From NCBI GenBank assembly GCA_039519185.1, contig CM076851.1, forward strand, positions 28,520,857 to 28,584,856: a stretch of 64,000 nt of DNA, written 5' to 3'. Position 1 is the first letter of the stretch. Every line of letters starts with the position of its first letter. The position numbers and the translations under genes are program-made. This DNA comes from Astragalus membranaceus. Its lineage: Eukaryota > Streptophyta > Magnoliopsida > Fabales > Fabaceae. Below the pieces are notes generated by a model. It worked only from the letters and a program-made list of their open reading frames with translations, was not told the DNA's origin and did not search any database. This document shows positions 1 through 11,373 of the stretch, one piece after another.

Positions 1-79
1 GGTAAATTATCAAATATCAAGTTACATATGAATATTTCGACAACAAATGTTGTCACTATGCCAAGAAAAAACAACTTGC

Positions 80-907
80 CTGGTACATCCAAGGCCAACA
101 TTATGGGGAAATATGGTAGCATTGTAAACATTATTGTGCCCATGAACAGCATCAATACCATACATCATTGGAATGCCCAATCTACTTGCCAGAGCACCTT
201 TTTGAAATTCATTTATCATATTAACCCAATCTTCAGCAGTAGCCTTTGGAAGGGGTTCACTACCACCACCACTCAATACACTCCCTGCACACAATTAAAA
301 GAACTAGTTAATTGATATTTTCTCTCACTAATGTTATCATTCCCTTTGATTTTCTATTCTTAGTTCATTCTTCTTGTCCATTACTGACTCTTGGCTTCCT
401 TCATTTTCCTACTTAGCTATAAAGATCTTATGAAATTGGAAGAGCTAAAAAGATCCATGACCTATGAGCTATGAAGAACCAACACAGACACCGACACATA
501 CACACAGACACGTTTTAATCTGAAAAATACAAGTAATTGAAGTGTTAGTGTCTGACATGATAGTAGACCATGACATAAAACTAGATCATTGGTTACAAAT
601 TCTTCTCTTTTTACTTTGCCTGGACATGAAAGTAGAACTTCAATTCAAATGATATTAACTAAGAAGGCATAATATAATAAGGTTTTTAGTTCTCACCAAT
701 GAAACTATTTTTCATAACATTAACATTGGCGACACTTCTATCAATTTGAACCATTTGACCAATCTTCTCCTCCAAAGTCATTCTACTTAGCAAATCCTTA
801 ACCCTATTTGCAACCGGTTGCGTTGGATCCTTGTAAACTTGAGCTTCTCCATTCAATACCAACCAACAACTTAGCCACAAAACACTCAACAAATGAACCA
901 AACCCAT
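80..907 (-). CDS. Glycoside hydrolase family 3 (beta-glucosidase/beta-xylosidase-like), first two coding exons, partial
   Basis: The gene leaves the window at its left edge. Exon 1 (907-697) starts at the ATG of MGLVHLLSVLW. It has a hydrophobic signal peptide ending near NGEA, then the GH3 N-terminal pattern YKDPTQPVANRVKDLLSRMTL. It ends on one base of a Gly codon before a GT donor (696-695). Exon 2 (284-80) follows a tgcag acceptor and encodes SVLSGGGSEPLP, then LASRLGIPMMYGIDAVHGHNN, the substrate-pocket region of plant secreted GH3 enzymes. Exon 2 must end at the Arg codon of LGCTR. The donor there is GC (79-78) in the context AG|GCAAGT, so the second intron is of the rarer GC-AG class. 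Exon phases agree (1, then 2). The catalytic Asp region lies outside the window. By family the product is a secreted enzyme acting on cell-wall beta-glycans. The start was chosen because the signal peptide begins there and the longer upstream ORF shows no family similarity. Family call is firm; exact substrate is not determined. Confidence 0.88.
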
Positions 908-1465
908 TTTGAACTTTACTACTCTTGCTTCACCTGCAGTATATGACAAGAGAGGAAAGAAGATAACACATCCAATCCAATAAAGATTCAATATTTAGTT
1001 TTGGATTTATACCCCACTTGGTCTATAAGGTAAATGAAAAGAGCAGGAAAGGAAAAGCATATCCAATGAAATGGGGTTCAAGAAAACTCAAACCCCATTA
1101 CTTAAATTAGCAATCTTTTTTTCTTATTCAAATGTGAAAAGGGATATGATATTAAATAAATAGAGCATAGAGGATATAATATAACCAAGAAAGATCAAGC
1201 ACACTTTTTTATTGGTGCTTTTGCAGCAGAGAACAAATTTTGAGCAGGCAATGAAGTGAACCAATCAATCAAAACAAGCAACAATAGAAGAGTTCAAGTA
1301 AAGTAGGTGTGAGAGGGAGAGGGAGAGAAAGAGAGAATAGGGATGAAGAAGACTCACAAGGAAAGGAAAAATGGTGACTTTATGAGATGCTATTTAAAAA
1401 GTTAACTTTGGATCCAATTGGGTGGTGAAAATAGTGGAAAAGGAATGAAATGGCACAGTGCAGAA

Positions 1466-1504
<39 letters not shown>

Positions 1505-1735
1505 GGTGTTTGTATTTGGCAATGGGGAGAGAGAGAGAGACACTTACCACAGCTTGCGGCTGAAGTGCACGATTTTTACTCTGCGGGAAGTTCGAGATTG
1601 CTAAATAAACGTGATAAGGACAAACAACCACGTACGAAACTGGAAATAAAATATCTTACTTTCAATTTAATAAATAATAATTATATATTGTTATTATGTC
1701 ATAGATTTTCTTCAGATATTCAATCATCATACTAT
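908..1735 (-). promoter_or_regulatory. Upstream region and probable 5' UTR of the GH3 gene
   Basis: No other gene is visible here. A tgcag before GTGAAGCAAG at about 938 could be the acceptor of a 5'-UTR intron. A (GA)n microsatellite at 1468-1501 lies 560-590 bp upstream of the ATG, as GA/CT tracts often do near plant promoters. I cannot place a TATA box or a transcription start with confidence. Confidence 0.4.
1468..1501. repeat. (GA)n microsatellite
   Basis: About 17 uninterrupted GA units, followed at 1526-1541 by a shorter GAGA run. Confidence 0.95.
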
Positions 1736-1738
1736 TAA

Positions 1739-2441
1739 CACTGTGTTTGTTTCCAAGGAAAGGAAAGGGAAAGAAACTGAGAGGAGAGAACGACGAGGGA
1801 TTGACTGATTTTCCTTTGTTTCGAACAAAGGAAAAGGAGGAAGGAAAGAAATAGATAGCTGGGCCCCACATCAAAAATCAATCCACTCACTTATGGACGG
1901 AAAAATCAAAAAGACAGAAATAACACTGTAAAAATTTATCATTTTTAGTGGCTCCAGGTTGCACCTACGCTATTCACTGCAATTTTTTGCACAACATTTT
2001 ATTGGCTTTTATCTCTTAGCTAAAACTATTTAATAACACTAGTTGAATAGAGTTACTATTTCTTCTCTCATTGGTTTTACAGTTATTCTTTAAACTTAAC
2101 ATATTTAAAAACAAAAACAAAAATTCTTTTAAATCATCATATAATAATTATTATATTGAAATCTAAACTATTTACACTTTTAATATATAATAGCTTAATT
2201 GAAATTACTTTTGAAGTTTATTTTTCAAAACTAATTTATTTGATAAAAACTACTACATGGGTATTTATGTCAATTTACAATTATACATCTCTCACTCCTC
2301 TCGCGTATTACTCTACTTTCTCTTAACCAAACAACCTAAACAATTCTCTCACTTTCTAGTCTTTTTCTTTCCTCGTACAATTTTTCCTTTCACTTTCTTT
2401 CCTCTAACATTCATTTTCTTACCAGTTTACCAAACATAGTG
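1739..2441. mobile_element. 703-bp non-autonomous TIR element with TAA TSD
   Basis: The left end CACTGTGTTTG and the reverse complement of the right end, CACTATGTTTG, form imperfect terminal inverted repeats. TAA flanks both sides (1736-1738 and 2442-2444). It has no coding capacity. A 3-bp TAA TSD fits either a small CACTA-type element or a PIF/Harbinger-type MITE, and the sequence alone does not decide between them. Confidence 0.6.
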
Positions 2442-2444
2442 TAA

Positions 2445-3929
2445 GATTCACGAATGTGTAGAAAATGTGTACTACTATTTGGTAAAAAAAATGTGTACCA
2501 TTGGTCGGGGCCTAAGGCCATCGCCTTGCTAGCCTTGCATTTATCCACGGCCCTAAATAAGATTAAGATGGTTTCTTTTTTGTTGAAAGTTAAGATTAAG
2601 ATGTTTGTTAAACGTTGCACTTTGCTAAATTATATGACAAAATTTTGTTTGGAGATGTTTGGAGATAAGCTAACCAAACAATTCCTTATATTGCTAGGGT
2701 TTTTAGATTATTTGTTTGTTTCAAATTATTTTCATCTATACCGAGTTGTATTACATCACCTTATTTAAATCAATTGAGTTTTGTAAAAAAAATCATCATA
2801 TCTAATATATAAACGAGTTAAGCCATTATTTTTACGATTTAGTTGAACCCTGAACCTACTTCTTATACTCTTTCATCAATATCCATTAACTCGGCAACTG
2901 AGCTACCTACTTGAAATGATTTAGTTGAATAGCTGATTTTATCTCTCAACAAGCACTGAGGAGAGAAAGATGTGAGGAAGAATGTGTGAAGAGAGAAATT
3001 GGTGAGAAACAAAGTAGATTTGAGGTATTGTTTGGTTTAAGAAAAATAGAAGAGAAAGAAGTATGTGTAATTTTTGAAAAGAAAAAAATACTTCTATGCT
3101 AAAAAAAACTATATGTAATTTGATATTATTATTTTTGAAAAAATACAATTTTATATTATTTGAATTTACTTGATTACCAAATTAAATTAATCTTCATTTA
3201 AACTTAATTAATAATTTAAATTACTTAATTATTTTAAATTATCTCATTATTAAGTTTTTAATTAGAAATAATAAAAATATATATTTCCTATAATATATTT
3301 TTTTTTAATATAAATTTGTATATGTATTTCAATTGTTTTGACTGAATATATGTTTTTCAAATAACATTACAGTGAGTGCATCAATAAGAAAACAACAGAT
3401 TTGTTTTACTCAGCACAGAAAACAAAGGATGTTAACGTAAAAAACAATGTCCAGCCATCTTCAATCATATATTTCATCACAAATGAGCGGAGAAACCAAA
3501 AGTTGGTGAGATTTATGCATAGTTTTTTTCTCTTTGATTTCTTTGTAGAAGCAAACCAGCGAAGTTTAATTTTTCTTTTCCCTTTCTCTCGTCCTAGTCT
3601 CTCTCTATTCTATTTCAAGTCATACAAACACATTGTGTGATAAAGATGATGAGACGAAATATGATAAATCATTCATATTCTCTGTAAGTTAACATTTGTT
3701 GAGCCAACAAAATATGATAATTTATTCTTATGATGATATGATAAAAAATAATTTATTCATTTACCCTTCTAAAACATATTTTAAAATATAAAAATATGCT
3801 ATTAAAAATTAAATATAGATTAGAAAACAAAAATAAAAATTGATGTTAAATTAAAAATATTAATAGAATCGAAACATCGTTAATGCAACAAATGTTCATG
3901 CAAGCGAAGCTCTGCCTATAACACGATTT
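2445..3929. other. AT-rich intergenic DNA, no gene seen
   Basis: Very AT-rich with A/T homopolymers. The short ORFs are low-complexity and match no family I know. A near-duplicate of an AT-rich 16-mer at about 3851-3866 and about 9025-9040 could be the target-site duplication of the LINE that follows. Confidence 0.5.
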
Positions 3930-4665
3930 ATAAGTTGGAATTGTCGGGGCCTGGGCAACCCGAGTGCAGCTCGGTTTATTCGCGACCTCGTCCGAGTACC
4001 AACTGGACGTCATTTTTCTGTGTGAAACTTTGGTACATGCTAATAGAATTGAAGAGATTAGAGTTCAACTTGGTTTTGATAATGCTTTTGCGGTGGATAG
4101 AATTGGTAGAGGTGGGGGTTTAGCGTTGTTATGGAGACATCCGTTTGATTGCCGGATTCTGAATTATTCCGGGAATTTTATTAATGTGGAAGTTAGCATC
4201 ATTGGTCGTCCAAGTTGGTGCCTTACGGGTTTCTATGGGTATCCGGAGAGTGGGCGGAGAAGAGATTCTTGGGACCTTCTTAGAAACTTATCCAGAGATA
4301 ATGATCTTCCATGGTGTATTATGGGGGACTTCAATGATATTCTATCTAATGAGGAGATTCGTGGACAAGTGGATAGAGCGCCTTGGGTTATTCGAGGTTT
4401 TCAAGAGGCAGTGCAGGAGAGTGCTCTGGTGGACTTGCCCATGGAGGGTTATCAATTTACTTGGTACAAAAGTTTAGGACGGCCAAAAGCTAAAGAGGGA
4501 AGACTTGATCGTGTGCTTGTTACTTAAAGTTGGCTTGATATGTTTCCTCATTACAGGTTTATCAATGGAGTGTCAGCCAAGTCAGATCACACACCACTCT
4601 GGCTTCGTTTAAATGAGTGGGACCGTACGCTTCGACATCGAGAGTTTAAGTTTGAAAACTCATGA
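3930..4665 (+). pseudogene. LINE endonuclease domain (exonuclease-endonuclease-phosphatase fold), broken
   Basis: Begins with the ISWNCRGLGNPSAARF motif typical of plant LINE ORF2. The reading frame shifts near 3990-4000 and continues as QLDVIFLCETL. Catalytic-fold motifs visible are GGGLALLW, GFYGYPE and MGDFNDIL (the GDFN motif). It ends at a premature TAA at 4525-4527; similarity continues past this stop (SWLDMFPHYRFI, then SDHTPLWL with the conserved SDH) to another stop at 4663-4665. In active elements this domain nicks target DNA to prime reverse transcription. Confidence 0.9.
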
Positions 4666-4692
4666 CTTGAAGAACCTGGGCTACCTATCATT

Positions 4693-6406
4693 ATGGGGGA
4701 GAGTTGGAGGTTCAATGAAGGGAGCGATTTTATGTCCAAGGTGAAACATTGTACAAATGTTGTGGATGCTTGGGGTAAGAAGCTTAAGGCGAGATATAGA
4801 GATGATATCAATGTGTGCCATAAAAATATTGAGATGTCGCGTACTCTTCCAGGTGGCAGTGAAAATCCTTCTTTGGTCGAAACTAAGAATCGATTGAGCA
4901 CTTTGTTGGCCCACGAAGATGCCTTTTGCAAACAAAGGGCGAAAGTCTATTGGCTCCGAGACGGGGATACTAATTCTCGTTTCTTTCATGCAATGGCAAA
5001 TGCACATAGGAGGAGGAAATTTATAGCAAAACTTACTAGAGAGGATGGTTCAAAGGCTACAGAGCAACAGGAAATGTGTGATATTGCTAGAGAGTACTTT
5101 TCCTCACTTTTTAATGGTAGTAGTGGTGACTATGATGTTGTGACTTCGCTTGTACAAAGGAGAGTTACTCAGGAAGATAATTTGTATCTCTTAAGACCCC
5201 TTGAGATTGAGGAGTTTAAGAAATCCCTTTTTGAAATGCACTCTGATAAAGCTCCCGGGCCGGATGGTTTAAATTCGACATTCTTTAAGAGATTTTGGAA
5301 TCTTTGTGGTGTGGAACTTTTTCAAACTGGAAAGATGTGGTTGGAGACACAGGTGAGTTCCCAAATAGTCTCAATGATGCAAATATAGTCTTAATTCCTA
5401 AAGTGGAGAATCTTTGTAATGTTATTTATTATTTCTAAGGTGCTTGCCAATAGATTAAGTCGCTTCTTCATAAGTGTATCGCTTTGGAGTAATCAGCCTT
5501 TGTGGAGAATAGGTTGATTCTTGATAATTTTTTAGTTGCAATTGAAACTCTTCATCACTTGAAGTGTAAAACACAAGGGAAGGTGGGGGAGTTGGCACTC
5601 AAGATTGACATTAGTAAAGCTTATGACCGGGTTGATTGGGGGTATCTTAAATGTATGATGTTGAGGATGGGGTTTGATGAGCAATGGGTGAGGTGGATGA
5701 CCATGTGTCTGGAGAATATGAACTACTCAGTTTTGGTTAACGGGGAGAGGGTGGACCTATCACACCAGGGAGAGAACTTAGGCAGGGTGACCCACTCTCA
5801 CCTTACCTGTTTATTATTTGTGCGGAGGGACTTACTACACTTCTCAAAAAATCTGAGGCTCGTGGAGATATACATGGTGTTAGGGTGTGTAGAGGGGCAC
5901 CAGCCCTCACACACCTCCTTTTTGCTGACGATTGCTTTCTTTTTTGCAGAGCAGATGAGAGGGAAAGTAAACATCTTAAAAATATCCTCAATACTTATGA
6001 GAGAGCATCTGGGAAGGCTATTAACATGCAAAAGTCTGAAATTTTCTTTAGTGGAAATACTTCACAGGAGACCAAAGAGGAAGTTACAAGAGTACTTGAA
6101 GTGACTGAGTGCTTAGGTACCGACAGGTATCTAGGCCTTCCATCCATGATTGGCAGGAATAAGAAGCAGATGTTTGGATATCTCTGTGACAGGATTTGGA
6201 AGAGAATTCAACATTGGTCTGGTAAGCATTTATCAAAAGCTGGCAGAGAAGTCCTGGTAAAGTCAGTTGCTCAATCCATTTCAACTTATTGTATGAGTGT
6301 TTTTATGCTTCCTACTACACTTGGGGAAGAGTTGGAGAGGATGATTAATTCTTTTTTGTGGGTCTCTAATCGGGGTGCAAGAAGAGGAATAAATTGGTTG
6401 AGATGA
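4693..6406 (+). pseudogene. LINE reverse transcriptase region, broken by frameshifts
   Basis: The linker (AKVYWLRDGDTNSRFFHAMA) leads into RT. The RT entry motif KAPGPDGLNSTFFKRF lies near 5250-5290. Motif A, KIDISKAYDRVDW, is in a second frame near 5600-5640, and motif C, LLFADDCFLF, in a third near 5911-5940. The following thumb-like region contains YLGLPSMIGRNK and KHLSKAGREVLVKSV. The reading frame changes at least twice (about 5385-5500 and about 5780-5890), so no single protein can be made. Confidence 0.9.
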
Positions 6407-6415
6407 GACAAACTG

Positions 6416-7270
6416 ATGATTAGAAAGGAATACGGTGGCATGGGTTTCCGACACTTTCATGGCTTCAATTTGGCGATGCTAGGCAAGGAGACGTGGCATA
6501 TTGCAACACACGCAGATACTATTGTTACTAGAGTCTTCAAAGCTAAATATTTTCCGGATAGTGATTTTATGGGGGCTCGATTGGGCCATAATCCTAGTTA
6601 TGTTTAGCGTAGTATCTTCACTTCTCGGGCGGTTGTTAATTTGGGGGCACGATGGAGGATAGGAAATGGAGAGAAAATTTCAGTTTGGCGCGATCCCTAG
6701 TTAAAGAAAGAGATAGATAGTTTTGTGAAATCACCCATGGTTGTAGGCACGGAGCAATTTTGCGTTAAGGATTTGTGGGATCAAAATAATGATTGTTGGA
6801 ATATAGAGTTGATTGATCAGATGTTTAATGTACAAGAAGCCAGTGTCATCAAGGCAAAGCCTCAGTTTACAATGGAGGAAGAAGATCATATTTTTTGGTG
6901 GAGAAGTAGGAACGACTATTAATCAGTGGGGCCGGCGTACTTCACTATAATGGAGGATCTCTTCGATACTTCTTACCTTAGAGTGGAAGGGGACTGGATG
7001 AGTTTATGGAGTCTAAAAATTCCTCAAAAAGTCGAGTTATTATTATCGAGGGCAGCAAGAGGTGTGTTTTACCCACAAGGAGCAATTTGTTGAGAAGAAA
7101 TGTAATGTGTGAGAAGCATTGTCCTATGTGTGGCGAAAACCAGGAAAATGAGTGGCACGCGTTTTTTGATTGTACACATGCTGGGGCGAATTGGGCTGAA
7201 TGTGGGCTGATTCTTGATATAAAGAACGCCGTGGAAGCTTCAGAGAGCTATCACGAATGTTTTTTCAGGT
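6416..7270 (+). pseudogene. LINE zf-RVT (zinc-binding in reverse transcriptase) region, broken
   Basis: Follows the RT after an in-frame stop near 6405. KEYGGMGFRHFHGFNLAMLGK is the conserved segment after plant LINE RT. The zinc-binding part is near 7060-7210, with CPMCGENQENEWHAFFDC giving the Cys-x2-Cys...His...Cys pattern. Stops at about 6605, about 6701 and about 6920 divide the region. Confidence 0.85.
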
Positions 7271-7675
7271 TGCTGCAATTGTTATCTGAAGGAAGTCGGG
7301 TTACTTTTGTTACGATGATTTGGGCTATATGGCGTAGAAGGAATGAAAAGGTTTGGGATGGAACGCTGCAGCCCGTTATGGCCACTGTGCAGCGCGCGAC
7401 TGAACATGTGAAAGAGTGGCAGCAGGTGCGATTGAGGACAGCAGCTACAAGAAACAATCAGCAGGATACTGAAGCAATTATTTGGAAGAAGCCGAATGAA
7501 GGTAGTTATAAGTGTAACATTGACGCTGCCATTTTTTCAGGTGATAACAGGTATAGACTTTGAATGTGCATTCGATCTCATACATGCGCATTTTTTAGAG
7601 CAAAGACTATGCGGTTTCACGGTGTTCCGACACCCCAGGAAGCAGCGACAATGAGACTTAAGCAAGCAGTACTTT

Positions 7676-8719
7676 CACTACAAGAAATTTGCGGATTTTC
7701 GGCAGAAAAAATCCGCCGAAAAATCGTTCGCAGGTAACGGTTACCGGCGGATTTTCTGCCGGTAATTTTCGGTGGATTTTTTCCGCTAGTAATGCACATT
7801 ACCGGCGGATTTTTTTTTTTTTTAAAAAAAATCCGCTGGAAACGCACATTACCGGCGGATTTTTTCCCCAGTAATTTCCGGCGGATTTTTTCCGTCAGTA
7901 ATGGGTGTTTCCGGCGGTTTAATTATTATTTTTTAAATAAAAAAGTTTTATTTTAAAAAAAAAATTAATTTTTTTTTGAAAAATCCGCCGGAAATGCACA
8001 TTACCGGCGGATTTTTTCTTTTAAAAAAATGAAATTAACTTTTTTTCAATTTTTCCGGATTTTAAAGTTTAATATGTATTTTAATAAAAAGTAAGAAAAA
8101 ATGAAAATGAAGTAGAATATGAGAAAAAATGATATAGAAGATAATGAAAAAAAAAATGAATGGAAGGAATAAGAATGAAAGAGAATATGAGAAGAAATAA
8201 TATAGGAGAGAATAAGAATGAAGAAGTAAGAAGAAATAAGAATGAAGGAGTGAGAATGAAAGAGAATGAAGAAGAAAGAAGAATAAAGGAGTAAGAAGGA
8301 ATAAGAATGAAGAAGTGAGAATGAATAAGAATGAAGAAAAAATGAGAAATATAGAAGAGAGATATGTAGAAAAATTTATGGAGATGAGAGTATGAGAAAG
8401 AAGAAGAAAGATAAGATAGAGAAAATGTAGAAGAGAATGAGAAGGAAATAAAGAGTGAAATGAGAGAATGAGAAGAGTGTAGGAGAATTTTTTTTTTTTT
8501 TAAAATCCGCCGAAAAATTCGGTGGTCACATTTCCGGCGGATTTTAAAAAAAAAAAAATTTTTAAAAATCCGCCAGTAATTTGAAAAATCCACCGGAAAT
8601 GTATGGACGAAAAAAAAAATCCGCCGGAAAGACTATTTTTTCCACCGAAAATGCCAAAAATCCCCCGAAAATGTACTGACGGAAAAAATCCGCCGGAAAT
8701 ACGTGTTTTTCTTGTAGTG
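7676..8719. mobile_element. Non-autonomous CACTA element, 1044 bp, inside the LINE
   Basis: Ends are CACTACAAGAAA and TTTCTTGTAGTG, a perfect 12-bp TIR, with a TTT target-site duplication on both sides (7673-7675 and 8720-8722). Subterminal zones at both ends carry many copies of a TCCGCCGGAAA-type motif in both orientations, the usual transposase-binding arrangement of CACTA elements. There is no transposase. The middle is an unusual purine-rich tract (separate entry). Confidence 0.95.
8057..8506 (+). repeat. 450-nt C-free, purine-rich tract
   Basis: Not one C occurs on the plus strand from 8057 to 8506. The tract is mostly irregular GAATAAGAATGAA-like units with few T. It forms the core of the CACTA element between its subterminal repeats. 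On the minus strand it reads as a low-complexity Ser/Phe/Ile-rich ORF, which I take as an artefact of composition. Confidence 0.9.
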
Positions 8720-9037
8720 TTTGGTTGGCTGAATTGGGACTCACACTGGTTACCATTGAGCCGGATTGTCTACTAGTTGTAAATTGTGTGAATACCTACA
8801 GATCAACTCTAAGCTCGATGCTATTTTTTCCTATTGTAGACTTTTTCTTTTACGTTATCAAAGCTTTCAGGTTAGCTTCACTAGGAGACAAGCGAACCGA
8901 GTCGCTCACACGCTTGCGAGGGCGTCTAGATTATATGCTAGCTCTAACATTTTTGATTTGATTCCAACATGTATTGAAACTACTATTTATAATGAAACGA
9001 GATGAGTTTATTTTGGTAAAAAAAAATTAAAAAAATT

Positions 9038-9321
9038 AATACTTAATTTTAAAAATAATGTACGATTTTTTGATAAGGGTAATTTTGTCATTTTATATAA
9101 TCTAAAACTTAAAAACCGATTGAAATTTCAAAAAATAAAATAAGTGGTACAAAATAAATTTGTTATTAAAGAAGTATAAAAATAGAAAATTAATTTGATT
9201 TTTCAACAAAATGAAATATAGTTGAAAGAATGGAAGATTTTGTTGATTGAAATTGAGCATCTTGAAGAAGTCCCACAATGCCTAGATTTGTGAAGAAAAA
9301 GGGAGGCCAATGTTATATATA
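9038..9321. other. Short AT-rich intergenic stretch
   Basis: No gene or repeat with clear ends is visible. Confidence 0.4.
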
Positions 9322-9470
9322 TGGCCTTTTTCTTTCTCTTATATTCTTGTTTTATAGTGTTGTGAGATGTAGTCAAATACAACACTATCAAAAACACCTT
9401 AAGTTTGTATTTGGCATTTTTCTTTCTCTTATATTCTTGTTTTATAGTGTTGTGAGATGTAGTTAAATAC
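9322..9470 (+). repeat. Direct repeat, 59-bp units offset by 90 bp
   Basis: The segment 9322-9380 recurs at 9412-9470 with about two mismatches. It contains TTCTTGTTTTATAGTGTTG. The 31 bp between the copies is unique. Confidence 0.9.
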
Positions 9471-10344
9471 TTTCTTTGGAGGGTGTGGGTGTACTAGGGT
9501 CATTGCATGGTTGAAAGAAGTCTACGTGTTGTAATAATTTTCACATAGTGTTATTCTTTGGTTGTCATTAGGCAACGGTTAAATTCTGATTGTGCTCATT
9601 TTATTTCTCTATGTTGTTTTTCTCATCAACTAGTAATATCAGGAGCTTTTAGTTTGATGGGGTATTATTTTCTTAGTATGGTCTGTGGTTGCAGCTTTGC
9701 CTGATCTTTTACATCAGAAAAAAGGTTGATACTGTGAAAGTGTTGTTTGTGAAAGGTTCTGACTAGGAAAGACTAGGTATTTAAGCGTGTCCATTGTGAC
9801 CCACCTCTCTTTCCTAGGAACCTACTTGGTGCACGGTTTACAGTATGTATGCAGCTACAATGTCAATTTTTTTAAGTGTTGTGAAGTCCGACACAGAAAT
9901 TTGATGGAAGAATCAATTTTGGCTTGTGGAAAATATAAGTAGGATGTGTTGATACAATCAGGGTTGCACAAGGTGTTGAAAGGAAACAATCCTAGGCCTG
10001 TAAGGAAAACTTGTCTAGGTAGAGCAGTATCAGAAAAAGGCTCTTAGACGAAAGCTAGCAATGCCTCTATTGTTATGGGAGATGATGGTCTCATCAAAAA
10101 ATAAGAAGTGTAGCCTCATGGCATTGCCGCACTACCATGGAAAAGGATAAGTTATTGCTAGCGGGTCCATAATTTTGCACGGGGCACTAGCTTCACAGTT
10201 GTACAAGGTGCGTGGTGGAAAAGTATGTCGATGGCAGATGAAACTTCTAAAAAGTGAAACATGGAAGTTGCACCTTAATTTTTCTACAAGTTTTTTCGAC
10301 ATATGCCGAAAGAAGAAAATCTTGAAATATGTTGATTTCAAGTG
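9471..10344. other. Intergenic DNA, no gene recognised
   Basis: No ORF with family similarity and no repeat with clear ends was seen. Confidence 0.5.
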
Positions 10345-10352
10345 GTTATACT

Positions 10353-10936
10353 TAGGGATGGCAATGGGGTGGGGCGGGACCAAGGAGTACTTCCCCGCTC
10401 CCCGTCCCTGCCTCCCATATTGTCCCTCATTCCCATTCCCCGCTTCGGGGAGTTTTTCTCCCCATCCCCGTCTCCACGGATCCACACGGTTCCCGTGGGG
10501 ACCCTAAGAATTTATTCAAAGTTAGCAAAAATTAAAATTAAAATATAATAAAACTGAAAAAATAAGAGTTTAACATTAAATATAAAAAAATATAAATGTA
10601 AGAATAAAAATATAAAAATTATAAATGTAAGAATAAAAATATAAAAATTAATTAGCACAATTTAATATTTTGTTAATATTTTTATTTTAAAACACATATA
10701 AAAAGACTGGAAATTCTATTACTTAGAATATATATATATATATATATATAGAACATTTATGTAATATACTTGGGGCGGGGGATATGATCTCCGTCCCCAT
10801 CCCCGAATTGACTGCGGGGGGATTTTAATTTCTCCCCCATACCCATTCTCACGGGGAAAAATTCCCTGCCCACGGGGCCTCAAACGGGGTAATCCCCACA
10901 GGGATCCCCACTTGTGGGTAGAAATTGCCACCCCTA
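10353..10936. mobile_element. Non-autonomous hAT element, 584 bp
   Basis: Termini TAGGGATGGCAAT and, reverse-complemented, TAGGGGTGGCAAT. Perfect 8-bp TSD GTTATACT at 10345-10352 and 10937-10944. The subterminal 150 bp at each end are rich in GGGG/CCCC; the centre is AT-rich with a (TA)n run at about 10730-10751. No transposase. TIR sequence and 8-bp TSD place it in hAT. Confidence 0.95.
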
Positions 10937-10988
10937 GTTATACTCTTTTTGGTGGAGCATGATAGTTATTTTGAACTATGATTGTCGG

Positions 10989-11208
10989 CAGTGGCGGACC
11001 CAAGACCCCGGGGTTAGGGGTGTCAAATTTTTTAAGACCGGTGTCAAATGGGTGTAAAACTTGGTCTACTAGTACAATTTCAAATTTTCAGGGGTGTCAA
11101 AATTAAAATTTCAGGAGATTTAGGCTATTTATATAGGGTGTTTAGTGCAAAAAAAAAATTCCAAGGGGTTCAGTTGAACCTCCTGAATACATGTCAGGTC
11201 CGCCACTG
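10989..11208. mobile_element. hAT-type MITE, 220 bp
   Basis: Perfect 12-bp TIR CAGTGGCGGACC, with 8-bp TSD ATTGTCGG at 10981-10988 and 11209-11216. No coding capacity. It lies 44 bp to the right of the preceding hAT element's TSD but is an independent insertion, since each element has its own TSD. Confidence 0.95.
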
Positions 11209-11373
11209 ATTGTCGGTGCACACAATGAACACTTCTCCCAATAAATATTATTATTTTAGTTCGCCATCTGTAAGAGATTAGTCCATTTCGCTAGACTCAA
11301 TTCACGTTGACAGTGCCTTTACATAGTAAAAACATTCGCGGGGAGATGATTTGAACATTTATTTGTGGATTAA

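Larger units (their letters stand above)
7480..9005 (+). pseudogene. LINE C-terminal RNase H domain, split by a CACTA element
   Basis: The first part (to 7675) has NEGSYKCNIDAAIF, the start of the plant LINE RNase H with its first acidic residue, then a stop at 7561-7563 and PQEAATMRLKQAV. The second part resumes after 8719 with WLAELGLTLVTIEPD and ends with NRVAHTLARASRLYAS, the conserved C-terminal RNase H motif, at a TGA (9003-9005). Removing the insertion and one TTT restores the local reading frame exactly, which supports the insertion boundaries. Near 8790-8890 the frame drifts once more. Confidence 0.9.
3930..9037 (+). mobile_element. Degenerate L1-type LINE (non-LTR retrotransposon), ORF2 region
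   Basis: The order is that of plant L1-type ORF2: AP endonuclease (3930-4665), reverse transcriptase (about 5190-6406), zf-RVT zinc-binding region (about 6416-7270) and RNase H (about 7480-7672 continuing at 8720-9005), then an A-rich tail (9017-9040). ORF1 is absent, so the copy begins at the start of ORF2, as 5'-truncated LINEs do. Several stops and frameshifts make it a dead copy. A CACTA element interrupts the RNase H part. A possible AT-rich TSD (attaaaaatattaata versus attaaaaaaattaata) is weak evidence because the flanks are AT-rich. Confidence 0.93.

Noticed and set aside
3401..3640. A short secreted protein ORF
   Set aside because: Low-complexity Phe/Ser-rich frame in AT-rich DNA, with no family similarity.
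8081..8593. A 170-residue Ser/Phe/Ile-rich membrane-like protein on the minus strand
   Set aside because: It is the complement of the C-free tract; lack of C (no G on the other strand) removes most stop-forming combinations in one frame, so the ORF is a composition effect.
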